From the NCBI GenBank assembly GCA_048265065.1, contig JBLXCH010000161.1, positions 1-6,766 of the forward strand: 6,766 bases of DNA. Reading direction: 5' to 3'. The notes under the pieces are model-generated. The model was not told the origin of the DNA, searched no databases, and saw only the letters and a list, made by a program, of their open reading frames with translations. This DNA comes from Motiliproteus sp048265065. GTDB taxonomy: Bacteria; Pseudomonadota; Gammaproteobacteria; Pseudomonadales; Balneatricaceae. Of the stretch, positions 6,699 to 6,766 are shown piece by piece. Both the position numbers and the translations under genes were made by a program. Every line of letters starts with the position of its first letter. The first letter of the stretch is position 1.

Positions 6699-6726
6699 GT
6701 GGTCTTGGCTCCATCACTCACGGGAG
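6694..6726 (-). promoter_or_regulatory. Inverted repeat that can sequester the ribosome binding site
   Basis: In the minus-strand message CTCCCGTG (6726-6719) is perfectly complementary to CACGGGAG (6701-6694), with a 17-base loop. The 3' arm includes the GGGAG of the Shine-Dalgarno sequence. An 8-bp stem with six G-C pairs could lower translation initiation. Whether it is regulated is unknown. The upstream remainder (6727-6766) shows no convincing promoter. Confidence 0.55.
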
Positions 6727-6766
6727 CTGCGACCATTAAGTTCGTCACGGTTTGCGGCCGAAATGC

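Overview
The window holds two large convergent genes for exported proteins, separated by about 300 bases that contain a bidirectional intrinsic terminator. Both genes have an N-terminal Sec-type signal peptide and a good Shine-Dalgarno sequence. Moderate GC content, classical signal peptides, repeat-rich secreted proteins without Gram-positive sortase signals, and the kinds of domain present suggest a Gram-negative bacterium. A marine or environmental gammaproteobacterium is my best guess, but nothing in the window fixes the taxon.

Layout: bases 1-60 are the leader of the first gene. Bases 61-2670 (+) encode an 869-residue secreted zinc metalloprotease of the gametolysin (M11) type, with a zinc motif HEIGHNLGLYH and a Met-turn. 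It is followed by a NEW3-like beta domain, two cadherin-like/Ig-like repeats with DPDGD calcium-type loops and a Gly/Lys-rich tail. Bases 2671-2978 carry several hairpins, the clearest being the shared terminator around 2848-2886. Bases 2979-6686 (-) encode a 1235-residue modular surface or extracellular protein. Its order is signal peptide, a conserved N-terminal region of unknown function, four DUF11-like Ig-fold repeats joined by VNLFQP junctions, three prealbumin-like (CnaB/SpaA-like) domains, and a C-terminal module starting CTPGYWK. Bases 6687-6766 are its leader, in which an inverted repeat can pair with the Shine-Dalgarno sequence.

The genes are convergent and so are not an operon. 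A functional link, such as the protease processing the neighbouring surface protein, is possible but unsupported beyond adjacency. No RNA gene, mobile element, CRISPR array or defence system is visible. The most interesting points are the predicted isopeptide Lys/Glu/Asn triads in the prealbumin-like domains, the functionally uncharacterised N-terminal and CTPGYWK modules, and the possible ribosome-site-sequestering hairpin.
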